From positions 1 to 50,220 of the forward strand of contig NZ_JYJG01000141.1 of assembly GCF_000955955.1 (NCBI RefSeq): a DNA stretch of 50,220 nucleotides. The letters run 5' to 3'. Under the pieces are notes generated by a model. It was not told where the DNA came from. It did not search any database and saw only the letters and a list, made by a program, of their open reading frames with translations. Shown here piece by piece: positions 25,634 through 38,700 of this stretch (position 1 is the first letter of the stretch; the number at the start of each line of letters is the position of its first letter). This DNA is from Lentzea aerocolonigenes. GTDB lineage: Bacteria > Actinomycetota > Actinomycetes > Mycobacteriales > Pseudonocardiaceae. The position numbers and the translations under genes are program-made.

Positions 25634-28600
25634 CCCTGCCCCTCACCGCGGCGCAGCACGCCGTCTGGACCGCGCAGCAGCTCACCCCCGATGATCCGCT
25701 GTTCACCTGCGGCGTCAGCTTCGACCTCCGCGGCCCGGTCGACGCCGAGCTGCTGGACGCCGCCGTCCGGCAGGCGGTGGCCGAGACCGACGCGCTGCGC
25801 GTGCGGTTCGCCGGAGACCCGGTGCGGCAGGTCGTCGACGACTCGATCGCGGGCGGACTGCTCGTGATCGACACGGCAGCGGCGGACGAGTGGATCGACG
25901 CTCGTCAGGCCGAGGTGATCCCGCTCGACGGCGAGATGTTCCAGCACGTTCTACTCCGGATCTCGCCTCGCGAGCACCGCTTCTACCTGCGCTACCACCA
26001 CATCCTGCTCGACGCTTACGGTCAGGTGCTGCACTGCCGGCGCATCGCGGAGATCTACACCGCGCTGGTCGCCGGGCAGCGGCCCGGGGCGTGCGAGTTC
26101 GGCTCGCTCGCCGCCGTTCTGTCCGAAGAGGACACCTATCGGGCATCGGTCCGCTGCCAGCGCGATCGCGAGTACTGGACCGCGGAGTTCGCCGAGCTGC
26201 CCGAACCCGTCGAGCTGGGCGGCCCCGGCACCGGACTGGGCCTGAGCCTGCCCGCGTGGACCGCGCACGTCCACGATCTCGCGGGGCCGCGCTGGCCGCT
26301 GACCGTCGTCGCGGCGATGGCCGCGTACACCCATCGCGTCACCGGCGCGCAGAACGTCGTGCTGCGGGTGCTCATGGCCGGCCGGCTCGGCCCCATCGCG
26401 CTGGCGACGCCGTCGATGCTCGTCAACGAGGTGCCGCTGTGGCTGACCGTCACGCCTGCCACCACGTTCGCCGACCTCGTCGCCCAGGTGGCCGGGCGGC
26501 TCGGCACGGCCGCGCGGCACCAGCGCTTCCCGGCCGCCGAGCTGCGCCGCGAGCTGGGCGGCGAGGCACTGGGACCCGCCGTCAACGTGCTGTCGTTCGC
26601 CGCGGCGGGCCTGCGGTTCGGTGACGTCGAGTCGACCGCCTGCCAGCTGTCCGCCGGACCGGTGCGCGACCTGGCGCTCAACGCGTTCGGTGACCCGCGG
26701 GCGAGTGAGGGTGTCCAGCTCCTGCTGCGCGCGAACCGTGCCAGGTTCACGCCGGAAAGCGTGGCCGGTCACGGTGGGCAGTACCTGAAGATGCTGGCCG
26801 CGGCCGGCAACCCCGATCTGACCGTCGGTTCGGTCGATCTCGTCGAACCGGACGAGCTCACCCGCTGGAACGACACGGCGCACGACGTGGAACCGCGTGG
26901 CTTCGTCGAGCTGCTCCAGGCTCAGGACCCGGATGCCGAGGCGGTGGCGTTCGAGGGTGAGCGGATCACCTACCGGGAGCTGAACGTCCGCGCCAACCGG
27001 ATGGCACACGCGTTGCGCCGCAGGGGGATCGGCGTCGAGTCACGGGTAGCGGTACTGCTGCCGCGCTCGATCGACCTGATCGTCTCGTTGTGGGCGGTGT
27101 TGAAGGCCGGTGCCGCGTACGTGCCGGTCGAGACCGGCTACCCGGCGGACCGGATCGCGTTCGTGCTGGCCGACTCCGGTGCCGCGGTCGTGATCTCCGA
27201 GGAGAACTTCGCGGAGCTGGGGGAGGGTGAACCGGGCACCGACCTGAACGTCCCGGTGCGCGGCGGCAACGCGGCCTACCTGATCTACACCTCGGGGTCG
27301 ACCGGCCGTCCCAAGGGGACCGTCATCACGCACGCGGGCATCGCGAACATGCTGTCGTGGATGCAGGACGAGTACGTGCTCACGCCCGCGGACCGCGTGG
27401 TGCACAAGACGCCCATCGGGTTCGACGTGTCGGTGTGGGAGATCTTCTGGACGCTGACCCGCGGGGCGACGCTCGTGGTGGCACGTCCCGACGGCCACCG
27501 CGACCCGGCGTACCTGGCGCGGCTCGTCCGCGACGAGCAGGTCACGATCATCCACTTCGTGCCGTCGATGCTCGGGCCGTTCCTCGACGAGTACACACAC
27601 ACGCCGTCGTTGCGGATGGTGAGCTGCGGCGGTGAAGTGATGCCCGCCGGTCTGGTGGCACGGTTCGTCCGCGAGTGCGCGGCGCAACTGCACAACTCGT
27701 ACGGCCCCACCGAGTTCTCCGTGACCGCGACGTCGTGGGCGTGCGAGCAGCAGGACGTCATCCCGATCGGCACACCGACGCACAACACGCGGGCGTACGT
27801 GCTGGACTCGGCGCTGCGTCCGGACTCCACGGGCGAGCTGTACCTCGCGGGGCCGCAGCTCGCGCGCGGCTACCTCGATCGGCCGGCGTTGACGTCGGAA
27901 CGGTTCGTCGCCGACCCGCACGGGCCGCGCGGCAGCCGGATGTACCGCACCGGTGACGTCGTGCGGCGCCGGCCGGACGGGTTGCTGGAGTTCGTCGGAC
28001 GGGCCGACCACCAGGTGAAGGTCAACGGCCAGCGGGTCGAGCTGGGCGAGATCGAGGCCGCGCTGGCGAACGTGCCGGGTGTCCAGCAGGCGGTCGTCGA
28101 CCTGCGCGGGAGGCGGCTCGTCGGCTACGTGACCGGTACGCCGCGGACAGATCCGCGGGACTGGCTGGCCGAACGCCTCCCCGCGTTCATGGTGCCGCAG
28201 GTCGTGCTGACCCTGGCGGCGATTCCGGTGACGCCGAACGGCAAGGTGGACCGCGCCGCGCTGCCCGAGCCCGCCGCGACCGGCAGGGCTCCCGTGACGG
28301 AGACGGAGGAGGTGCTGCAGGCGATCGCCGCGGAACTGTTGCAACGACAGGACCTCGGCATTGACGACGACCTGTTCGCGTTGGGCGCGGACAGCATCAC
28401 GGCCATCCAGTTCGCCAGCCGGGCTCGTGGCCGTGGCGTCGGGGTGCGGGCCGGGGACGTGTTCGACCAGCGGTCGGTGGCCAAGCTCGCCGCGATCGCC
28501 GAGGTGGCCGTCGAAGCGGAGGTCACCGACGAGGCGGTCGGCGAGTTCCCAGCCACGCCGTTGATGCGCGAGCTCACCGGGCCGGTCGACGGGTTCGCCC

Positions 28601-29740
28601 AGGCCGTGCCGCTGCGCCTGCGGCCCGGCACCCGGTTCTCCGATCTCGTGCCCGCGCTGCAGGCGGTGCTGGACCGGCACGACGCGCTTCGGTTGCGCGG
28701 CACCGAGATCAGATCGGTCGGAGCGGTGCGCGCGGAGGACTGCCTGTTCCGCGCCGAGAGCGACGACCTCACCAGCCAGCTCCACCAGGCACAGCGCGAC
28801 CTCTCGGTGCACGACGGTGTCGTCGTGCGGGCGGTCTTCAGTGAAAGCCGCCTTCTGCTGGTGCTGCACCACTTCGTGGTCGACGGCGTCTCGTGGCGGA
28901 TCCTGCTGCCGGACCTGGCCGAGGCGCTCACCGCGGCGGCGGAGGACCGCACCCCGGTGTTGTCCGCTCGTACGACCTCGATGCGGCACTGGGCACGGCA
29001 CATCGCGACCGAATCCGGCGACGACGTCGCCTTCTGGAACGAGCTTCTCGCCGGTGTTCCACCGCTCGCCGCCCGTGAGCTGGACCCGGCGACCGACCTG
29101 CGCGGTACGGCCCGCACGGTCACGGTCAGCGTGTCCCGCGAACTGACCGAGACCGTGCTGACCACGTTGCCCCACGCCTACCGCGCCACTCCGGACGACG
29201 TGCTGCTGGCCGCGCTGGCACAGGCCGTGCGCCGTCACCGGGGCGACGGTCCCGTTGTGGTGGAAAGGGAAACGCACGGCCGAGACGGCTTCGGCTTCGA
29301 CCTGTCCGCGACCGTCGGCTGGTTCACCCGCACCCATCCGGTGCGGCTGGAGGCGGGCGGGCACCCGCTCAAGACCGCCAAGGAGGACGTGCGCCGGGTC
29401 CTCGGCCACCGGTTCGACGAGGTCAGGGACCGGGTCACCGGATCGCCGCAGATCGCGTTCAACTACCTCGGCCGGTTGGAGCCGTCGGCGCTGGGCTGGG
29501 AACTCGACGGCGACGTGCGGCTGCTGACCGACCCCGGGATGCCGTGCACGCACAGCCTGGAGATCAACGCGCACGTGCGGGACGGCGTGCTGGTCGCCGA
29601 GTGGACGTTCCCCGGCGGCCTGTTCACCGAGGAGACGGTGCGCGAGCTCGCCAACGAGTGGTGCGCGGCGCTGGCCGAGCTGGCCCAGGACACCTCCGGT
29701 GGGCTCACCCCGTCCGACGTCCCGCTGGTCCACATCGGAC
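25630..29740 (+). other. NRPS module 1: starter C, A1, T, E
   Basis: The starter C domain opens the protein and has HHILLDA (residues 123-129) with Ala for the usual last Gly. A1 has Tyr553 of [11 protein letters not shown] and FDVSVW from 598; the pocket reads D-V-W-H-S-G-S-V-T-K, serine-like at first but not a standard code. The T domain is LGADSI (Ser922), the form found before epimerases. The E domain shows [10 protein letters not shown] (1080 on), TVGWFT and NYLG. Prediction: acylation and epimerisation of residue 1. Confidence 0.85.
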
Positions 29741-32700
29741 AGCAGGAGCTGGACCGGTTGCGCGGGATCGACGACGTGCTGCCGCTGTCACCGTTGCAGG
29801 AAGGTCTGCTGTTCCTGGCCCTGTACGAGGCGGAGGACCCGTACGTCGGTCAGCTCGTGCTGCGTTTCGACGGTGGCTTCGACCGCACCCGGATGCGCGC
29901 TGCCGCCGGTGAGCTGCTGCGACGGCACCCGAACCTCCGCGCCGGGTTCCGCAGCCGGTCCACCGGCGCGCCAGTGCAGACGATTCCGGCGGCCGTGACC
30001 GTGCCGTGGGACGAGCGCGACGACTTCGAGGCGTTCCTGGTCGCCGACCGGGCGCGGGGGTTCAGCGTCGTGCGGCCGCCGTTGCTGCGCTTCACCGCGA
30101 TCGGTGATCGTCTCGTCCTGACGCATCACCACCTCCTGCTCGACGGCTGGTCGTTGCCGTTGCTGGTGCGCGAGCTCGTGACGCTCTACCACGGCGGCGA
30201 GCCGCTGCCCGCCGCGCCGTACCGCGACTACCTGGCCTGGCTCGCCCGGCAGGACCGCGACTCCTCCCTGGCCGCGTGGCGATCCGCGCTCGCCGGGCTC
30301 ACCGGTCCGACCAGGATCGCGCCGCAGGGCCGTGCGGTGACCGGCCACGGCCACGTGGAGGTCGTGCTGCCTGCGGACGTGACCGAGGCGCTGCTGAGGA
30401 CGGGCACGGAGCAGGGGGTCACGCTCGGCACGATCGTGCAGAGCCTGTGGGCGGTCGTGCTGCGGACCTGCACCGGCCGTGATGACGTGGTGTTCGGCTC
30501 GACGACGTCCGGCCGCCCCGCCGAGCTGCCCGGCGTCGAGTCGATGATCGGCCTGTTCGTCAACACCCTGCCGGTCCGGGTCCGGCTCGCCACCGGCGAC
30601 ACCTTCGCCGACGTGATGACCCACCTGCGGCACACCGAGGACGAGCTGCGCTCGCACCAGCACCTCGGCCTCGCCGACATCACCCGCACAACTGGCCTGG
30701 ACGCCCTGTTCGACACCGTCCTCGCCGTGGAGAACTACCCGCTGGGTAGCGACCTCGGCGCCGGTGACCTGGTGCTGGCCGAAGCCGAGCTGACCGAGCG
30801 GTCCCACTACCCGGTCACGGTGTCGGTCTTCCCCGAGACGGGCCTGCGGATCCGCCTCGCCTACCAGACCGGGGTGTTCGACCACGAGCGGGCCGAGTCG
30901 GTGGCGGCGATGTTCGGCCAGCTGCTCACCACCGCGTCGACCGGGTTCGGCCATGCGCTTCCGGAGGTGGAAGTGCTTGCCGGGCAAGTGGTCGAGACCG
31001 CGCTGCGGACCTCCACCGGACGGGCGCCGCGCACGGAGGCGGAGGAGAAGCTCTGCCACATCGCCGCGGACGTGCTGGGCGTGGACGAGATCTCGGTCGA
31101 CGACGAGTTCTTCGCGCTCGGCGGCACGTCGATCATGATGATCCGGCTCGTGCACCGGGTGCGCGACGAGTTCGGCGTCGAGCTGTCGTTGCGCGAGGTG
31201 TTCGCGGCACCGACCGCCGCCGGTCTCGCCGGTCTGCTCTCCGGCTCCCGCCCGCGCCGCGCCGGGATCACCGGCGGTTCGCGACCTGAGCGGATTCCGC
31301 TGTCGTTCGCGCAGGAACGCATGTGGTTCCTGCAACGGCTGCAGGGCGCCACGGGCACGTACAACATCCCGGCCGCGATCAGGCTCTCCGGTGAGCTGGA
31401 CGTCCGCGCGCTGCAAGCGGCTCTGCGCGACCTGATCGCCAGGCACGAGGCGTTGCGGACGATCTACCCGGAGGACGAGCACGGTCCGCACCAGGTCGTG
31501 CTGCCCGCCGACGCCGAGTTCACGATGGCGTTGGTGCGTGATCCGGCACCGGATCTCGCCGCCGCCGCGGCGCACGCGTTCGACCTGGCCACCGATCTGC
31601 CGTTGCTGGCAACGCTGTACGTGGTCGGTCCGGACGAGCACGTGCTGCTCTTCGTCGTGCACCACATCGCGGCTGACGGTGTCTCGTTGCGGCCCATGGC
31701 CGAAGACCTGTCGGCTGCCTATCGCGCGAGGGCAGCGGGTTCCGCGCCGGAGTGGACTCCGCTCGCGGTGCAGCACGCCGACTTCGCGGTGTGGCAGCGA
31801 GACACCGTGGCGGTGGACCTGCCGCGCCAGGTCGAGTACTGGACGCGCACGCTCGAGGGGCTGCCCCAAGAGGTGACGTTCCCGGCGGACCGGACGCGCC
31901 CGGCCATCGCCACCCACCGCGGCGGTCACCTCGACTTCGACGTGGACCCGGAGCTGTACCGGCGGTTGCTCGACCTCGCCGGTCGCACCCGCACGACGCC
32001 GTTCATGGTGTTGCAGGCCGCGGCCGCCGCGCTGATGACCAAGCTCGGCGCGGGCGAGGACATCCCGCTCGGCGGCGCGATCGCGGACCGCCCCGACTCG
32101 GTGCTGGACGACGTCGTCGGCGTCTTCATCAACACCCTGGTCTACCGGATCGACACCTCTGGTGACCCGACGTTCGACGCCCTGCTCGGCCGGGTGCGTG
32201 AGGCCGGTCTGGGCGCGTTCGCCCACCGCGAGGTGCCGTTCGAACGGCTGGTGGAGGAGCTGAGCCCGGAACGGTCGCGGTCGCGGCACCCGTTCTTCCA
32301 GGTGATGCTCGCCTGGCTGGACCTCACCGAGGCCCAGATCGACCTGCCGGGTGTCCGCGCGCAGGCCGGGCCGGTGACCAGCGGCACGGCGAAGTTCGAC
32401 ATCCACTTCGACTGCCAGCTCACCGAGACCGGCGGGCTGCTCTGCACGCTGGAGTACGCCACCGACCTCTACGACCACACCACGATCGAGAGCTTCGCGC
32501 GGCGGTTCACGAAGGTGCTGACCGCGGTGGCCGGTGACTCCTCGCTCCGGCTGTCCGAAGTGGACGTTCTGGAGGAGGACGAGCGTTCGCTGGTGCTGGA
32601 GCGCTGGAACGACACGATCGTCAAGACCGACGGCCAGTGGGTCGTCGAGCAGCTGGAGTCGCAGGACCCGGAGGCCGTCGCCGTCGTCTTCGAGGGCGAA

Positions 32701-35700
32701 CGGGTCACCTACGGCGAGTTCAACGCGCGGGTGAACCGGTTCGCGCGGTCGTTGCGGAAGCGAGGGGTCGGGCCGGAGTCCCGGGTGGCGGTGATGCTGC
32801 CGCGCTCGGTCGACCTGATCATCGCGCTGTGGGCCGTGATCAAGACCGGTGCCGCGTACGTGCCGATCGACACCGGGTATCCGGCGGACCGGATCTCCTA
32901 CATCCTCGAAGACTCCGGCGCCGCGCTGCTGGTGTCCGAAGTGGACTCGCTTGACGAGTCGCCGGAGAACCTCGGCGTGCGGCCGCACGCCGACAACGCC
33001 GCGTACATCATCTACACCTCGGGCTCGACCGGCCGGCCGAAGGGCACGGTCAACACTGTCGCGGGCATGGCGAACCGGTTGTGGTGGATGCAGCGCGACC
33101 ACGCGTTGCGGCCCGGTGAGCGGGTGCTGCAGTCCACGCCGGTGAGCTTCGACGTGTCGGTGTGGGAGGTGTTCTGGACGCTGGCCCGCGGCGGCACGCT
33201 CGTCGTCGCGCGTCCTGACGGTCATCGCGATCCGGTGTACCTGGAACGTCTGATGCGCGAGGAGTCCGTCTCGGTCGTGCACCTGAGCTCGTCGATGCTC
33301 GCGGCGTACCAGGACGAGGTGCCGCTGCCGGAGTCGGTGCGGCTCGTCGTCTCCGGTGACGAGGCACTGCCCGCCGACCTGGTCCGGCGGCACCGCGCCG
33401 GTTCGGATGCCGTGCTGCTCAACGCCTACGGCCCGACCGAGGCCGCGGTCGACGTCACCGCCTGGGCGGCTGTGCCGGACGCCGAGGTGGTGCTGATCGG
33501 CGGTCCGGTGCCGAACACGTCGGTCCACGTGCTGGACCGCTGGCTCGAGCCGGTCGCGCCCGGTGTGCCCGGCGAGCTCTACCTCGGCGGAGTGCAGCTG
33601 GCGCGGGGTTACCTGGACCGTCCGGCGCTGACCGCGGAACGGTTCGTGGCGAACCCCTTCGCGGCCGGAGAGCGGTTGTACCGGACCGGGGACGTGGTGC
33701 GCTGGACCGCTGGCGGCGAGCTGGAGTACCTGGGCCGCGCGGACGAGCAGGTCAAGCTGCGCGGGTTCCGGGTCGAGCTGGGCGAGGTCGAGGACGCGAT
33801 GGCCGCGCATCCCGCGATCGCCCGTGCCGCCGCCGCGGTGCACGACCAGCGGCTCGTCGGCTACCTGCTCACGTCCGGCCCGGTCGACCACGACGACCTG
33901 CGGGAGCGGATGGCCGCGCGGCTGCCCGAGTACATGGTTCCCGCGCGGTTCGTCGAGCTGGACACGTGGCCGCTCACGCCGAACGGCAAGCTGGACCGCA
34001 AGGCGCTGCCGGTGCCGGAGTTCGCGGCCACCGAAGGACGTTCTCCCCGCACGCCCGACGAGGAGATCCTCTGTGGACTCTTCGCCGAGGTGCTCGGCGT
34101 ACCCGCGGTGTCGATCGACGACGACTTCTTCGCGCTCGGCGGGCATTCGCTGCTGGTGACCAGGCTGGCCGGGCGGATCAGGTCGGTGTTCGGCCGGGAG
34201 GTCGAGCTGGCCGTGCTGTTCGAGGCGACCACGGTGGCGGCGCTCGCGCCGAAACTCGCCACGGCTTCGGCCAGGCGGGCCGGCGTGGTGGCGGTGGAAC
34301 GCGGTGAGCGGGTGCCGTTGTCCCACGCTCAGGAGCGGTTGTGGTTCCTGCACAAGATGGAAGGTCCGTCGGCGACCTACAACCTGCCGGTCGCGCTGCG
34401 GTTGCGCGGTGCGCTGGACGTGGCGGCGCTGTCCGCTGCCCTGGCCGACGTGGGGCAGCGCCACGAGGTGCTGCGGACGGTGTTCGCCGAGGACTCGCTC
34501 GGCCCGCACCAGGTGTTGCTGCCCGAGATCCCGGCGCTGCGGATCGGTTCCTCCCTGGAAGAGGAGGTGGCGCGGCCGTTCGACCTCGCTGGTGAGGCAC
34601 CGGTGCGTGCCGTGTTGTTCCCCGCCGGCCCGGACGAGCACGTGCTGCTGATCGTGCTGCACCACATCGCGGGTGACGGTGCCTCGATGGCTCCGCTCGC
34701 GGCGGACCTGACGGCGGCCTACACCGCACGGGTGCGCGGTGCCGAACCGGACTGGCGGCCGCTGCCCGTGCAGTACGCGGACTTCGCCGTGTGGCAACGG
34801 GAAGCGCCGGACGTGTCGTTCTGGACGTCCGAGCTGGCCGGACTGCCGGAGGAGATGGCGCTGCCGTACGACCGGCAGCGGCCTGTCGTGCCGTCCCATC
34901 ACGGCGAGACCGTGGAGTTCACCGTTCCTTCTGACGTCCACAGTGGACTAATCGAGCTGGCTAGAGCGCATCACGTCACGCCGTTCATGGCGGTGCACGC
35001 GGCGATCGCCACGTTGCTGCACCGGCTCGGTGCGGGCGAGGACGTGGTCGTCGGGTCACCGGTCGTGGGCCGGCCGGACGAGGCGCTGCGCGACCTGGTC
35101 GGGTTCTTCGTCAACAACGTCGTGCTGCGCACCGACCTGTCCGGCGATCCGGCGTTCACCGAGGTGCTGGACCGGGTGCGGACCGCCGACCTGGCCGCCT
35201 ACGCGCACCAGGACGTGCCGTTCGAGCTGGTCGTCGAGGCGGTGAACCCGCGCCGCTCGACCGCGCGGCACCCGTTGTTCCAGGTGAACCTGAACTGGAA
35301 CAACGCCGACGAGACCATCGCGGTCGACCTGCCGGGCGTGACCGCGGAACCGCTGCCGCTCGGGCTGGCGGCGGCGAAGTTCGACCTGTCGTTCTTCCTG
35401 GCCGAGCAACCGTCCGGCGGCGTGCGCGGCGTGCTGGAGTTCGCGACCGACCTGTTCGACCGCGCGACCGCCGAACGGATCGTGGCGTCGTTCCAGGAGG
35501 TCCTGGCCGCTGCCGTCGCGGCTCCTTCGCTGCCGATCAGCTCCTTGCGCGCGGAGGAACGCCGTCTGCTCGCCTCGTGGAACGACACGGCGCACGAGCT
35601 GCCGTTCGGCACGCTGGTGTCGCTGTTCGAGGCCCAGGCCGACCGCACCCCGGACGCTCCCGCGGTGGTCTTCGGCGACACGACGCTGACCTACGCCGAA

Positions 35701-38700
35701 CTGGACGCGCGCGCCAACCGCCTGGCGCACCACCTGGTGGGGCTGGGTGCGGGGCCGGAGCGGTTCGTCGGCGTGCTGCTGCCGGTGTCCGAGCAGGTCG
35801 TCGTCGCGGTGCTGGCGGTGCTCAAGACCGGTGCCGCGTACCTGCCGCTCGACCCAGCGCATCCGGCTGAGCGGCTGGGCTTCATGCTGCGCGACATCGG
35901 CCCGGTCGCGGTGGTGACCACCGAGGAACTCGCCCAGCCGGGCTTTCCGGTGGTGCTGTCGGACGTCGTCGGTGAACTCGCGCAGCCGGGCTCTCCCGCC
36001 GCGCCGCCCGGCGCCACCGGTGAACCGAGCTCGCGCGTCACACCCGGTCCGTTGCCCGACAACGCCGCCTACGCGATCTTCACCTCGGGCTCGACCGGCA
36101 CGCCGAAGGCCGTGGTGGTGCAGCACCGCTCGGTGATCGCCTACCTGGCCTGGGTGCTGGACGAGTACGCGAGCCTGCGCGACCACGCGCTGGTGCACTC
36201 GCCGATCTCGTTCGACCTCACGGTCACCGGCATCTACGGTCCGCTGATCTCCGGCGGCCGCGTCGAACTGGTGAACTGGACGGCGAGCGGGCCCGCCGGC
36301 GCGGTCACCAAACCCTCCTACGTCAAGGCGACCCCGAGCCACCTCGCGCTGCTCGACGCGGTGCAGGACGAGTTCTCGCCGTCGCGGGAGCTGGTGCTCG
36401 GCGGCGAGTCGCTGCTCGGTGACGCGCTGGACGCGTGGCGTGCCCGCAACCCCGAGGCGACCGTGCTCAACGAGTACGGCCCGACCGAGACCACCGTCGG
36501 CTGCACCGTCTTCCGCATCGCGCCGGGCGATCCGGTGCCGTCGGGCGTGATCACGATCGGCCGGCCTGCCTGGAACACGCAGGTCCACGTGCTGGACGCG
36601 CGGCTGCGTCCGGTGCCGATCGGCGCGGTGGGGGAGCTGTACGTGGGCGGCGCGTTGGTGACGCGCGGCTACCAGGGTCGTCCGGGGCTCACGGCCGGAC
36701 GGTTCGTCGCCGACCCGTTCGGGTCCGCCGGCTCGCGCATGTACCGGACCGGCGACCTGGCGCGGTGGACCTCCGAGGGGCTGCTGGAGTTCGCCGGGCG
36801 AGTCGACGACCAGGTCAAGATCCGTGGTTTCCGGATCGAGCTGGGCGAGGTCGAGGCGGCGCTGTCCGCCGAGTCCGCCGAGGCGGCGGCCGTGGTGCGG
36901 GACGGCGTCCTGGTCGGGTACGTCGTACTGCGGGCGGGCCGGACCGTGGACGATGTGCGTGCCGCGGTGGCGACGACGCTGCCGGAGTACATGGTGCCGA
37001 CGACGTTCGTCGCGCTGGACGTGTTGCCCCGCACGCCGAACGGGAAGATCGACCGGGCCGCGCTGCCCGCACCGGCGCACGCAGCCGCCAGTGCGGTGGC
37101 GGACGGGCGGATCGCCGCCGCGTTCGCGGAGCTGCTGGGTGTGGCGGAGATCGGGCCGCACGACGACTTCTTCGCACTGGGCGGCCATTCGCTGCTCGCG
37201 GCGCGGTTGGTGAACCGCCTGCGGGACGAGTTCGCGGCGGACGTGTCGATCCGGGACGTGTTCGAGAACCCGACGGTGGCGGCGCTGAGCGAGGTGCTGG
37301 GGGAGCCGGTCACCGAGAAGGAAGTCGTGGTGCCCCAACGCTTGTGCCGCGCGCCGCTGTCCGCGGCTCAACGCCGGATGTGGTTCCTGTACGAGCTGGA
37401 GGGCCCGTCCGCGACCTACACCATCCCGATCGCCCTGGGCCTGCGCGGCGAGCTGGACGTTCCCGCACTGCGCGCCGCGTTCGGCGATGTCCTGGCCCGC
37501 CACGACATCCTCCGCACGGTCATCGACCCCGAAGGCCCGCAGCAGGTCGTGCTGGAGAACGTCGAAGTCCCGTTCGAGGTGGTCGACCACCTCGACGACC
37601 ACGCGGAACGGCCGTTCGCGCTCGACTCCGAGATCCCGATCCGCGCGGTGCTGGCCGGTGGTGGGCACGAGCACGTCCTGCTGGTGACCCTGCACCACAT
37701 CGCGGGCGACGGCGGCTCGATGCGGCCACTGGCCCACGACCTGCAGACCGCCTACGCGGCAAGGCGATCCGGCCAAGCTCCACAGTGGACCGGGCTGCCC
37801 GCGCAGTACGCCGACTACGCCCTGCGCCACCAGGACGGGCAGGACGAGGCGCTGAGGCACTGGACCGCCGTGCTCGCCGGGGTGCCGGAGGAGATCGAGC
37901 TGCCCACCGACCGGCCGCGACCGGCGGTGCAGTCGTTCCGCGGGGACGCGGTGCCGTTCCAGGTGCCGGAGTGCACGCGTGCGGCGCTGGCCGCGTTGTG
38001 CCACTTCGGCATCAGCGAGTTCATGGTGCTGCAGGCCGCACTCGCGGTGCTGCTCGGCCGGCTCGGCGCGGGGGAGGACATCGTGCTCGGCGCCCCGGTC
38101 GACACCCGGCGGGACACCGTGTTCGAGGACCTGGTCGGCCTGTTCACCAACACCGTGCCGCTGCGCACGGACCTGTCGGGCAACCCGTCGTTCAGCGAGC
38201 TGCTGCTGCGGGTGCGGGGCGCGAACGTCGACGCCTACACCCACGCGGACGTGCCGTTCGACCGGCTGGTGCAGGCCGTCAACCCGGCGCGGTCGGCGGC
38301 GCGGCACCCGTTGTTCCAGGTGATGCTGTCGATGGACCACGGCAGCGGCGCGCCCGAGCTGCCAGGGCTGGAGACCGAACTGCTCGAAGCCGGTGGCGGG
38401 CAGGCGAAGTTCGACCTGCTGATGGCGCTGCGCCCGGACGGTGCGGGGTCCGTGCAGTTCGCGACCGACCTGTTCGACCGAGGCACCGTCGAGGCGCTCG
38501 TCGAGCGGTTCCTGCGGCTGCTCCACACGGCGGTCACGGATCCGCGAACTCGGATCGCCGACCTGCCGTTGCTCTCGGAGGCCGAGCGCGAGGACCTGGT
38601 GGTCACGCGCAACGCCACCGCCGCGGAACTGCCCGGTGCGCTGCTGCCCGAGCTGTTCGAGCAGCAGGTGGACCGCACACCGGACGCGATCGCGGTGCTC

